From an uncultured Bacteroidota bacterium (lineage in GTDB: Bacteria; Bacteroidota; Bacteroidia; Chitinophagales; Chitinophagaceae): a stretch of 11,708 bases of DNA. Positions 1 to 7,000 of the stretch are shown here, piece after piece. Each line of letters opens with the position of its first letter. The stretch's first letter is position 1. The stretch lies in contig CAIWHI010000339.1 of assembly GCA_903912435.1 (NCBI GenBank), positions 1 to 11,708 of the forward strand, written 5' to 3'. A program made the position numbers and the translations under genes. Below the pieces are notes generated by a model. It was not told where the DNA came from and searched no databases. It saw only the letters and a program-made list of their open reading frames with translations.

Positions 1-825
1 CCTAACCTGATTCCTGAGTTCATTAACAATGTGGAGTTCAGCTATACAAAGGCTAGCAAAAAGGGTGATAACATCATTTTTAGTGCCTATTATGCCTATA
101 CCCAAAACCTGATACAAAAAATTACCCGCCCATTATACGATAGTGAGGCTGTGACATTTGGCGTACCTAAAAGCAACCTATATACCTCACCTATCAACAT
201 AGCTTCAGGTGCCACATTTGGCCTGGAAGGAACCGGACACCTGCAAATTTTGCCTATCTGGGATGCAACCCTGAATCTTAACTTCTTCCAGAACCAATTG
301 CTGGTGGGTGATGTAGATACTACTTACCGTAGATATCTTACCGACAATAGCGGTTTCTCCTGGTTTGGTAAGTTTAATACCACAATTAAATTACCCAAAA
401 ACTTCTCCTTACAGATAAATGGCAACTACGAATCACCTAAAGTAATAGCACAGGGCAACCTGAAAGAAACCTATTGGATTGATGTGGCGCTCAAAAAGAG
501 TTTCTGGAAAAACAAAGCCAATCTGGTCATCAATTGCTCCGATATCTTCAATACTCATACCTATGTTATTGACTACAACCTTGCCTCCTACAGCGAGAGT
601 ATCAACCGTATAAGGGAAAACCGTATAGGCAATATTACCTTCACCTACCGTTTTGGTGGGGCTGATAAAGGACCTGGAGCTAGAGGGAAAGGCAGGGGCG
701 ATGATAAGAAAAAAATAGGACCACCCAATGACGAGGAAAGGGAAAAAAACCTGAAAGAAGGAGATGATAATGACCAGGGTGGCGGTGGAAATGGCGGACC
801 AGGTGGCCAAAAGAAAGATAAGTAA
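1..825 (+). CDS. Outer membrane beta-barrel protein (OMP_b-brl / TonB-receptor-like), C-terminal part
   Basis: The reading frame is open from base 1 with no start inside the window, so this is the last 274 codons of a longer gene; the GTG at 31 is internal. The opening residues PNLIPEF match the 'NP.L.PE' strand start typical of the last third of Bacteroidota outer-membrane barrels. Alternating aromatic/polar strands follow (FSAYYAYTQNLIQKI, SWFGKFNTTIKL, FSLQINGNYESP), then an 'SDIFNT' turn and a final 'NITFTYRFG' strand, all characteristic of the outer membrane beta-barrel family related to TonB-dependent receptors. Such proteins sit in the outer membrane; the missing N-terminus would normally carry a signal peptide, a carboxypeptidase-like domain and perhaps a plug. 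After the last strand there is a tail of about 55 residues rich in G, K, D and E, which is odd for a barrel. The substrate cannot be inferred. Confidence 0.85.
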   Translation, partial: PNLIPEFINNVEFSYTKASKKGDNIIFSAYYAYTQNLIQKITRPLYDSEAVTFGVPKSNLYTSPINIASGATFGLEGTGHLQILPIWDATLNLNFFQNQLLVGDVDTTYRRYLTDNSGFSWFGKFNTTIKLPKNFSLQINGNYESPKVIAQGNLKETYWIDVALKKSFWKNKANLVINCSDIFNTHTYVIDYNLASYSESINRIRENRIGNITFTYRFGGADKGPGARGKGRGDDKKKIGPPNDEEREKNLKEGDDNDQGGGGNGGPGGQKKDK

Positions 826-861
826 GGATGTTAAAAAATTCACTCCCTAAAGTTTTGGCAT

Positions 862-883
862 TATATTTGAACCATTAGTTTTG
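862..883 (+). promoter_or_regulatory. Putative -7 elements upstream of the DUF4197 gene
   Basis: Two matches to the Bacteroidota -7 consensus TAnnTTTG lie in the 62-bp gap before the gene: TATATTTG at 862-869 and TAGTTTTG at 876-883. The first would give a leader of about a dozen bases but has no clear -33 TTTG. The second has a TTTG at 854-857 (18-bp spacing), but its start site would fall almost on the ATG. AT-rich sequence makes chance matches likely, and the gene could also be read through from the upstream barrel gene. Confidence 0.3.
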
Positions 884-887
884 TATT

Positions 888-1655
888 ATGAAAAGAACGA
901 AAATCACAGTCCTGGCAATTGCCTTTTCTTTTGGCATATTTAATTTAGGCCATGCACAGATTCTTAGGGAATTTGTGAAAGATGCAGGCCAGCAAGTAAA
1001 TAAATATAAAGGCAAAACCAACTCCAAATCGAAATCCGGAATCACACTTCCTCTTACAGAAGGTGAGGTATCTGATGGTTTGAAACAAGCATTGCAAATT
1101 GGTGCTCAAAATGCTACAGGTAAAGTATCTGCAGTGAATGGTTTCTTTGGTAATGCACTCATAAAAGTGCTGATGCCACCAGAAACTAAAAAAGTGGAAA
1201 ATACCCTGCGCCAGATAGGCCTGGGCGACCATGTAGACAAGGCAATTCTCACTATGAATCGTGCCGCAGAAGATGCCTCAAAACAGGCTGTGCCTATATT
1301 TATAGAGGCTATAAAAGGAATGAGCATTACAGATGCCATATCTATCCTAAAAGGCAATAAAGACGCTGCCACACAATACCTAAAGTCAAAGACAACTGCA
1401 CAACTCACAAAAACTTTCCGCCCTGTAATAGAAGAGTCGCTGGATAAGTACAATGCCACCAAATATTGGGCAGATGTATTTAATGTATACAACGACCTAC
1501 CAACTACCTTCAAAAAGGTAAATTCAGACCTTCCAGGCTATGTTACTGAAAAAGCCCTCAATGGCCTGTTTATTTACATTGCCGACGAAGAAGCCAAAAT
1601 CCGCAACAACCCAGCCTCCCGTGTTACCGACCTCCTGAAAAAGGTATTTGGATAA
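888..1655 (+). CDS. Secreted DUF4197 domain-containing protein
   Basis: This is a 255-residue protein with a clear Sec signal peptide (MKRTKITVLA then a hydrophobic core, likely cleavage after GHA at residue 23). From about residue 52 to the end it shows the DUF4197 pattern: 'LTEGEVSDGLKQAL' near the start, 'VKVLMPP'-like text (here IKVLMPPETKKVE), 'AEDASKQAVPIF' in the middle, 'GMSITDAISILKG' and 'ATQYLKSKT', and the end 'LNGLFIYIADEEAKIRNNPASR' as separate conserved blocks. The length suits the family, which is mostly helical, periplasmic or exported and of unknown function. It starts 62 bp after the barrel gene on the same strand and is followed directly by a strong terminator, so it ends a transcription unit. 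A linker rich in K and S (residues 37-50) precedes the domain. Family assignment is confident; the function is unknown. Confidence 0.9.
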   Translation: MKRTKITVLAIAFSFGIFNLGHAQILREFVKDAGQQVNKYKGKTNSKSKSGITLPLTEGEVSDGLKQALQIGAQNATGKVSAVNGFFGNALIKVLMPPETKKVENTLRQIGLGDHVDKAILTMNRAAEDASKQAVPIFIEAIKGMSITDAISILKGNKDAATQYLKSKTTAQLTKTFRPVIEESLDKYNATKYWADVFNVYNDLPTTFKKVNSDLPGYVTEKALNGLFIYIADEEAKIRNNPASRVTDLLKKVFG

Positions 1656-1678
1656 TATCTGCTACAGAAATTATATTT

Positions 1679-1718
1679 ACTCCTCCAAAACCAGGTTGGT
1701 TTTGGAGGAGTTTTTTTT
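1679..1718 (+). terminator. Rho-independent terminator after the DUF4197 gene
   Basis: A perfect 14-bp stem (ACTCCTCCAAAACC at 1679-1692 with GGTTTTGGAGGAGT at 1698-1711) encloses a 5-base loop and runs into eight T at 1711-1718. It begins 23 bases after the stop at 1655. The T tract is only on the plus-strand side. The hairpin also lies just past the stop of the convergent nuclease gene (1735), but in that direction it lacks a good U tract. Confidence 0.93.
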
Positions 1719-1734
1719 GTGGGGGGATATTTAT

Positions 1735-2391
1735 CTACTCAACCCCTAATGCCATTTTAACGGAGGTAAAGAACTCATCTAATTTAACCGGAAGACCCCA
1801 ACTTTGCTTAAGCCTTAAATCCTCAATATAATTTTTGCGGTATCTAATTACAACTCCATGATTTAGAAATAAAACATTATTTATCATATGCCAAATTTCA
1901 CCAAGTAATTTTTCATCTTCGATATTTTGATTAGGAATAAACCTATGCGTTATGTCGTCATATTCAAAATACTTATCTGGAGAATAATCTGCCAAATCTG
2001 GTTTAATTTTTGATATAGGATTTGTACCCGACTTGCGCTCATTTATTGTAGAATGAATCATAAATAAATTATCCCAATTCCAATATTTGTCTTTTTTGTC
2101 CAACGGGTCAAAATGTTCTAACTCAGCCAAATGATCCTTCTTAGTAGTTGTAGGATCTGTTTGCTTTTTTAGATATCTACCCTTTGCCCATCTATCGTCT
2201 TTATAAAGGGCAGGAATACAAATATACATTTCGGTATATGCACAAACCCCACCCTGGCATTTAAACAAATTCATAATAACATCATCATAATAGTATCTGT
2301 AGTTACCATCATGGGGCGGTTTCAATTTATCAATCCATTCTTTATACTTTGTTGATACTATGGTGGCAGGTGATTTATCTATCTTACGCAT
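1735..2391 (-). CDS. HNH-type nuclease-like protein, PtuB-like (Septu system), degenerate zinc knuckle
   Basis: This 218-residue soluble protein has no signal peptide. It carries a PtuB/HNH skeleton: VCAYTE at 49-54, where PtuB-type HNH proteins usually have CAYCE; ELEHFDP at 90-96, with H93 in the position of the first catalytic His; YWNWDNL at 103-109, with N108 as the central Asn; and INERKSG at 116-122, where family members have CN..K. A C-terminal helical part follows (LGEIWHMINNVLFLNH.. 163-178; IRYRKNYIEDLR 182-193), also usual in PtuB. Of the four structural zinc cysteines expected (CxxC plus CxxC), only C50 remains; H113 and I116 stand where the second pair would be. C45 and C58 might substitute. 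It starts 6 bp after the stop of the ATPase gene, so the two are co-transcribed and probably act together. The inferred role is the nuclease effector of an anti-phage pair. GC content is low (roughly 22-37% in the stretches counted), suggesting acquisition. A catalytically inactive or divergent HNH cannot be excluded. Confidence 0.7.
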   Translation of the reverse strand: MRKIDKSPATIVSTKYKEWIDKLKPPHDGNYRYYYDDVIMNLFKCQGGVCAYTEMYICIPALYKDDRWAKGRYLKKQTDPTTTKKDHLAELEHFDPLDKKDKYWNWDNLFMIHSTINERKSGTNPISKIKPDLADYSPDKYFEYDDITHRFIPNQNIEDEKLLGEIWHMINNVLFLNHGVVIRYRKNYIEDLRLKQSWGLPVKLDEFFTSVKMALGVE

Positions 2392-2397
2392 ACAGTC

Positions 2398-3750
2398 TTA
2401 ATCCCATTTAGCAAGTTCCCACTTAGATAGTTCCTTAGATAAATAACTTATACGCTTTATAATCTCCTTTGCCTCATCGCTGTCTTCCTTACCCAGCTTC
2501 TTTAACTTCTTATACTTTACATTTTTTGAGGCTAATTCATCCAGTAAAATTTTCCGATCGGGGCTACCATCATCCTCCATGTCGAAAATGCGCTGCAAAA
2601 TATCATCCCAGCGCATATGCTTAGGGTTCCACTTGTAATTATCTACATGGTTTTCACCCTCATAATACTGCTCCCTATAGATATATCCCTCCTTATTAAA
2701 CTTCAATTCCACAATCTCCCATGGCTCAAAATTCGAGGCAATAATAGGCGAATGAGTGGCATAGAAAAACTGGCAGTTATCCGTAAGTTTAGCATAGTAA
2801 TCAACTATAAACCTTTGCATATCTGGGTATAGCGAACGTTCTGGCTCATCAAATAATACAACTGAATGCTTTGGTTTTAGTAGATATAATGGTAATGCAC
2901 TTAAAATAACTTGCTTTGTACCTGTGCTCCATAGCCCATGTGGGATTTCATTACCATTAAAATCTTCAACTTTGATAAAGCCAATATCTTCCTTGCTTTT
3001 AATATCTAAATCTGTTTTTACCCTTAATTTAAATGGCAACAAAAGTGGATTCAAACAATTCTCAGCAATATCCTCAATTGGATTAAACTCTACTTTCTTA
3101 AAATCTTCAAGATTCTTCAAAGCTTTTTGAATTATCTCTAAACTATTAGAAGACTGTTCAACCGTTTTGGAAATTTCTTGCCTTATTTGTAATTCACGTT
3201 CTTGATATTTCTGAATTTTCACCAACAATAAGCTCCAAACTGAAGCTACCTTTTCTAATCCAAAATCGATAAACAAACTATCTTTTAATTTGTATTCAGT
3301 TCCAAATTCAATATCAAAATTTAAAGTTGCAGGAAAATATATAGATTTATTCGATACATCTGTAAGCCACTTAGAATAGTAATAGTCACTTATTTCAATT
3401 TCTAAAAGATTCTCTAAATCATCTTTCCAATTTCCAAGACTAAAAAAACCAAACATATCATCAATTGTCAGATTTGCTGAATATTGATTTTGTAGACCAA
3501 AAACTATTTTAGCATTCAATTTATTTTCAAAATCAACATTACTCAATTTTCTAATAAATCTTGTACCATAATCATAAATAAACTTCGGAATCAACTCTAA
3601 AAGACTTGTCTTCCCCGTACCACTTTGCCCAATAAAGCACACCTTATCCAAAGGCTGTCCTTCTTTGGTATGGCCTTTAGGGTAGGTAAGGTCAATGGTC
3701 AGGTCTTTGAACTGGTGAAAGTCTTTTATTTCTATTTTCGTAATTTTCAT
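2398..3750 (-). CDS. AAA/ABC-type ATPase, PtuA-like (Septu anti-phage system)
   Basis: This is a 450-residue SMC/ABC-like ATPase. The N-terminus KITKIEIKDFHQFKDLTIDL is the usual recF/SMC-type strand-loop. Walker A is GQSGTGKTS at residues 41-49. A helical middle with a likely coiled coil spans about 175-220 (KIQKYQERELQIRQE...). A signature-like STGTKQ is at 275-280, Walker B VVLFDEPE at 297-304 and the His switch ATHSP at 331-335. There is no Toprim domain at the C-terminus, which argues against OLD/GajA; the end is a lysine- and glutamate-rich helical region (about 400-450). In Septu, PtuA binds and senses while ATP controls the partner PtuB; the small HNH-like gene 6 bp downstream fits this. 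The start is supported by the family N-terminus beginning right at the ATG. GC is about 45% at the Walker A end and about 40% at the C-terminal end, but only 20-32% in most of the middle. RloC-like or other overcoming-lysogenisation ATPases are the main alternatives. Confidence 0.75.
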   Translation of the reverse strand: MKITKIEIKDFHQFKDLTIDLTYPKGHTKEGQPLDKVCFIGQSGTGKTSLLELIPKFIYDYGTRFIRKLSNVDFENKLNAKIVFGLQNQYSANLTIDDMFGFFSLGNWKDDLENLLEIEISDYYYSKWLTDVSNKSIYFPATLNFDIEFGTEYKLKDSLFIDFGLEKVASVWSLLLVKIQKYQERELQIRQEISKTVEQSSNSLEIIQKALKNLEDFKKVEFNPIEDIAENCLNPLLLPFKLRVKTDLDIKSKEDIGFIKVEDFNGNEIPHGLWSTGTKQVILSALPLYLLKPKHSVVLFDEPERSLYPDMQRFIVDYYAKLTDNCQFFYATHSPIIASNFEPWEIVELKFNKEGYIYREQYYEGENHVDNYKWNPKHMRWDDILQRIFDMEDDGSPDRKILLDELASKNVKYKKLKKLGKEDSDEAKEIIKRISYLSKELSKWELAKWD

Positions 3751-3767
3751 TTGGAAAATTTATTGCA

Positions 3768-3798
3768 TAAAGATACTTAACCAATGTGTATTGGCAAA
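3768..3798 (-). promoter_or_regulatory. Putative promoter of the ATPase-nuclease operon
   Basis: Read on the minus strand, TTTG at 3798-3795 is followed after 19 bases by TATCTTTA at 3775-3768. This matches the Bacteroidota -33 TTTG and -7 TAnnTTTG with one mismatch. The start site would lie about 12-15 bases before the ATG at 3750. This is by consensus only. Confidence 0.4.
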
Positions 3799-3908
3799 CT
3801 GATTTACAATTGTATATCCCCTATATAAAACTACCAAAAAGCCAAAGAAAATACCTTTAGCCCACTTTTTGAAATTTGCAATCAAGCACCCGCATCTTGC
3901 CTGCGTTG

Positions 3909-3946
3909 TCACCCCTCTTTTTTGGAGAGGGGCCGGGGGTGAGGCC
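3909..3946. repeat. GC-rich dual-hairpin intergenic element
   Basis: This is a 38-bp G/C block inside an otherwise AT-rich gap. Two overlapping, mutually exclusive stems can form: CCCCTCT (3912-3918) with AGAGGGG (3926-3932), and TCACCCC (3909-3915) with GGGGTGA (3936-3942). GGCC occurs at 3931-3934 and again at 3943-3946. From memory, near-identical blocks recur between genes in many Bacteroidota genomes and produce spurious ORFs reading 'SPPAPLQKRG'. Only one copy is in this window, so its dispersed nature cannot be shown here. It could be a REP-like element or a remnant of one. Confidence 0.6.
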
Positions 3947-3962
3947 ACTAAAACCCACATAC

Positions 3963-4000
3963 AAAAATCCCGCCCCACGGTCTAGCATCCGGAGGCGGGA
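3963..4000 (-). terminator. Rho-independent terminator of the giant surface-protein gene
   Basis: On the minus strand, a 7-bp GC stem (TCCCGCC at 3968-3974 pairing with GGCGGGA at 3994-4000) can be extended inside by CGG/CCG (3978-3980 with 3989-3991). It is followed by five U (plus-strand AAAAA at 3963-3967). It lies 30 bases past the stop at 4031 and insulates the ATPase operon from read-through. Confidence 0.75.
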
Positions 4001-4030
4001 ATTCAAACTTAAACACACAATCAACAAACG

Positions 4031-7000
4031 CTATTTAACCAGCTCTACTTTTTGTCTGTAAGTAGTACCGGCTGCTATTACTTTAATAATATAAGTACCT
4101 GAGGCCTGTTTGCTCAAATCGAGATTAACTTGGCCTGAATGGATAACAGACATGTATTCCACTACCTTGCCCATTACATCGGTCACAAGTATCTCTGCCT
4201 CATTGGCCATGGCAAGTAATTCAAGGGTAATTAATCCTCCTGACGGGTTAGGATAAATACGAACCACTCCTGCAACAGGTGAGATTGCTACACCTACATT
4301 ACACTCTGCATGAGATTTTACCCTGATATTCCAGGTAATAGTTCCAGTACCACAAGGAGTGGCATCTGCCAGGGTAATGGTTGCAGTACCTGCTGCAATA
4401 CCTGTAACAACCCCTGTTGGGCTAACTGTTGCCACGGAAGTATTAGAACTATTCCAGAAGCCACTTATACTTAGAATATTGACTAACCCAATGGTATCAC
4501 CCACACAAACTGAATCATTACCAATTAAGGTATCCGCCACTGGCAGTCGCCCTACACTTACTTCAAATGTGGTATCGGCAGTACCACAAATATTAGTAAC
4601 TGAATAGCTCATTACTACCAACCCTACTGATACTGGCGTCACAATACCAGTAGTAGAACCAATTGTAGCTATAGATGTACTTGAACTATGCCATATACCG
4701 CCACTCACTGTTTCTGTTAAGGTGTCTGTTGAACCCATACACACCAAGGTATGCCCACTTATTACACCTGCATTTGGAGCTGGGTTTACTGTAACCACAC
4801 CAGTAACCCTACAGCCTGTAGGCAATGTATAAGAAACAATAAGGGTACCTGGGGTAACCCCTGCTGTAACGACTCCTGAGGTAGAACCAACAGTTACGCT
4901 CAGTGTATTGATTGTAAACCATGTACCACCAGCACTAGCATCAGTAAGGGTGATGGTAGCTGATGGACATACACTCGTAGGTCCACCTATTGAAGCAGGC
5001 AATGGATTAACCGAAATACTACGTGTTACTATACAGCCAGTACCCACCGTATAAGTAAGGTTGGCTGCACCTGCAGCTATACCACTTACCACGCCCGTTG
5101 TAGAACCAATAGTTGCAATCGTAATATCGCTGCTTGTCCATGTACCACCTGTAGTCGCATCAGTAAGGGTAGTTGTAGAGCCAGCGCATACACTTGATGC
5201 ACCACCAATTGAAGCCGGTAATGCATTCACTGTAATGTGGGCAGTTGCAAAACATCCTGTACCCAATGTATAAGATACTGTTGCAGAACCACTGCCTACA
5301 CCAGTCATAACACCAGTTGTTGAACCAATACTTGCTACGGCAGTATTACTGCTTGACCAGTTGCCTCCTGTAGTATCATCTGCCAATGTAGATGTAAGAC
5401 CTGCACATATGGTTGTCGTACCTGTTATGGCAGCCGGCGTTGGGTATACCCACATACCACGGCTCGTGCTACATCCAGTAGGCATAGTATAAGATATAAT
5501 TGTAGTACCTGCGCTAAGTCCGCTTACCAAGCCTGAAGTTGACCCAATGGTTGCAGTAGCTGTACTTGAGCTAGACCATGAACCACCAGTCAATGAATTT
5601 GTCAAGGAAGTTGTTGCACCAGTACAGACTGTAGTATCACCACTTATAGCCCCCGGAACTGGATTAACTGTTACTACTGTAGTTGTGCTACATCCTGTAG
5701 CCAAAGTATAGGTAATTGTTGCTACACCTGATGATACCCCACTTACTACTCCGGTAAATGTATCAATTGTAGCATGTGTGCTACTAGTAGACCAGGTACC
5801 ACCTGTACTTGCATCCGCAAGGGTAGTTGTACCATCAGCGCACAATGAAAGTGCACCTGTAATGGCAGACGGTAAAGGATTAACAGTTATTACTGCACTA
5901 CCACTCATATCGCTTGAGCAGGACGTAGCAATATTTGTTGCAGAAATTGTATAAGTACCAGCAGCAGTTATTGCACCGAAATCAAGTCCGGAACCAGTGC
6001 CTGTTAAAGGTGAGCCAGAAGTTGTAGAACCATTATACAATTGGTAACGAATACCTGAGGTAGAAGAAGACAAGCCAATATGCATTCCTGCACCACCAGC
6101 ACAATAAGAACCACCACCAGTAACAGTAAATACAGTTGGAAGCGCATTTACCAATTCAACTCTTGATGTAAAGCAACCGCTAGCTAATGTATATGTAATA
6201 ATTGATGTTCCATTTGTAACACCAGTAACAACCCCTGTAAATGCATCAATTGTAGCATTTGCATTGCTGCTGCTCCATGTGCCACCACCAGCATCGGTGA
6301 GAGTGCTAGTTGCTCCAACGCAAACTGAAGTTGCTCCTGATATTGCTGAAGGCAGTGGGTTAACCGTAATTAATTTACTTGTGCTACAACCAGTAGGTAA
6401 AATATAAGAAATGATAGTTGTCCCTGTGCTTATACCTGTAACTATACCTGATGTAGCGCCAATAGTAGCTGAAGCTACACGACTGCTTGTCCATGTACCA
6501 CCAGGGATAGCATCAATTAGTGCAACTATATCGCTAACACATACATTTGCCGGGCCCAATATTGTAGTAGGCACTAGATTAACAGTAATATTCTTTGTTA
6601 CATAACAACCACTTGGCATCGTATAGGTAATTGTAGTTGTACCAGCCGTAACACCAATTACTATACCTGACGTACCTACTGTAGCATTTGAATTACTGCT
6701 GCTCCATGTTCCGCCTGTTGTTGCATCTGATAAGACAACAGAACTGCCCTCACACATTACTGTTATACCTGTAATAGGCGAAGGCGAAGGACCAACTGTA
6801 ACAACTGTTGTTACTACACAGCCTGTACCCAATGAATAAGATATAATAGCTGTACCAATTGTATTTCCTGTTACCACTCCTGTACTTAATACAGATGCAA
6901 TACCGGGATTACTGCTGCTCCATGTACCTCCTCCGGCATCAACCAGAGTTGAAGTTGAACCCAGACATACATTGGTACTACCAGTAATCGGTCCAGGACC

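Larger units (their letters stand above)
3751..4030. other. Intergenic region between the PtuA-like operon and the giant surface-protein gene
   Basis: This 280-bp gap has no convincing gene. From right to left it holds the terminator of the surface-protein gene (3963-4000), the GC-rich dual-hairpin element (3909-3946), about 110 bp of plain AT-rich DNA and the putative operon promoter (3768-3798). The open frames crossing it are made of the hairpin element and have no protein-like character. Confidence 0.7.

Noticed and set aside
433..1513. Minus-strand frames of 95-136 codons opposite the barrel and DUF4197 genes
   Set aside because: They overlap well-supported plus-strand genes, show no recognisable domain, and are low-complexity hydrophobic shadows.
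2398..3750. OLD-family nuclease (GajA-like) reading of the ATPase
   Set aside because: There is no Toprim acidic motif region after the ATPase domain, and the neighbour is an HNH-like protein rather than a UvrD-like helicase.
3760..3978. A 72-codon minus-strand frame containing SPPAPLQKRG, and a plus-strand frame LSPLFFGEGPGV opposite it
   Set aside because: Both are translations of the GC-rich dual-hairpin element and flanking terminator, a common source of false small genes.
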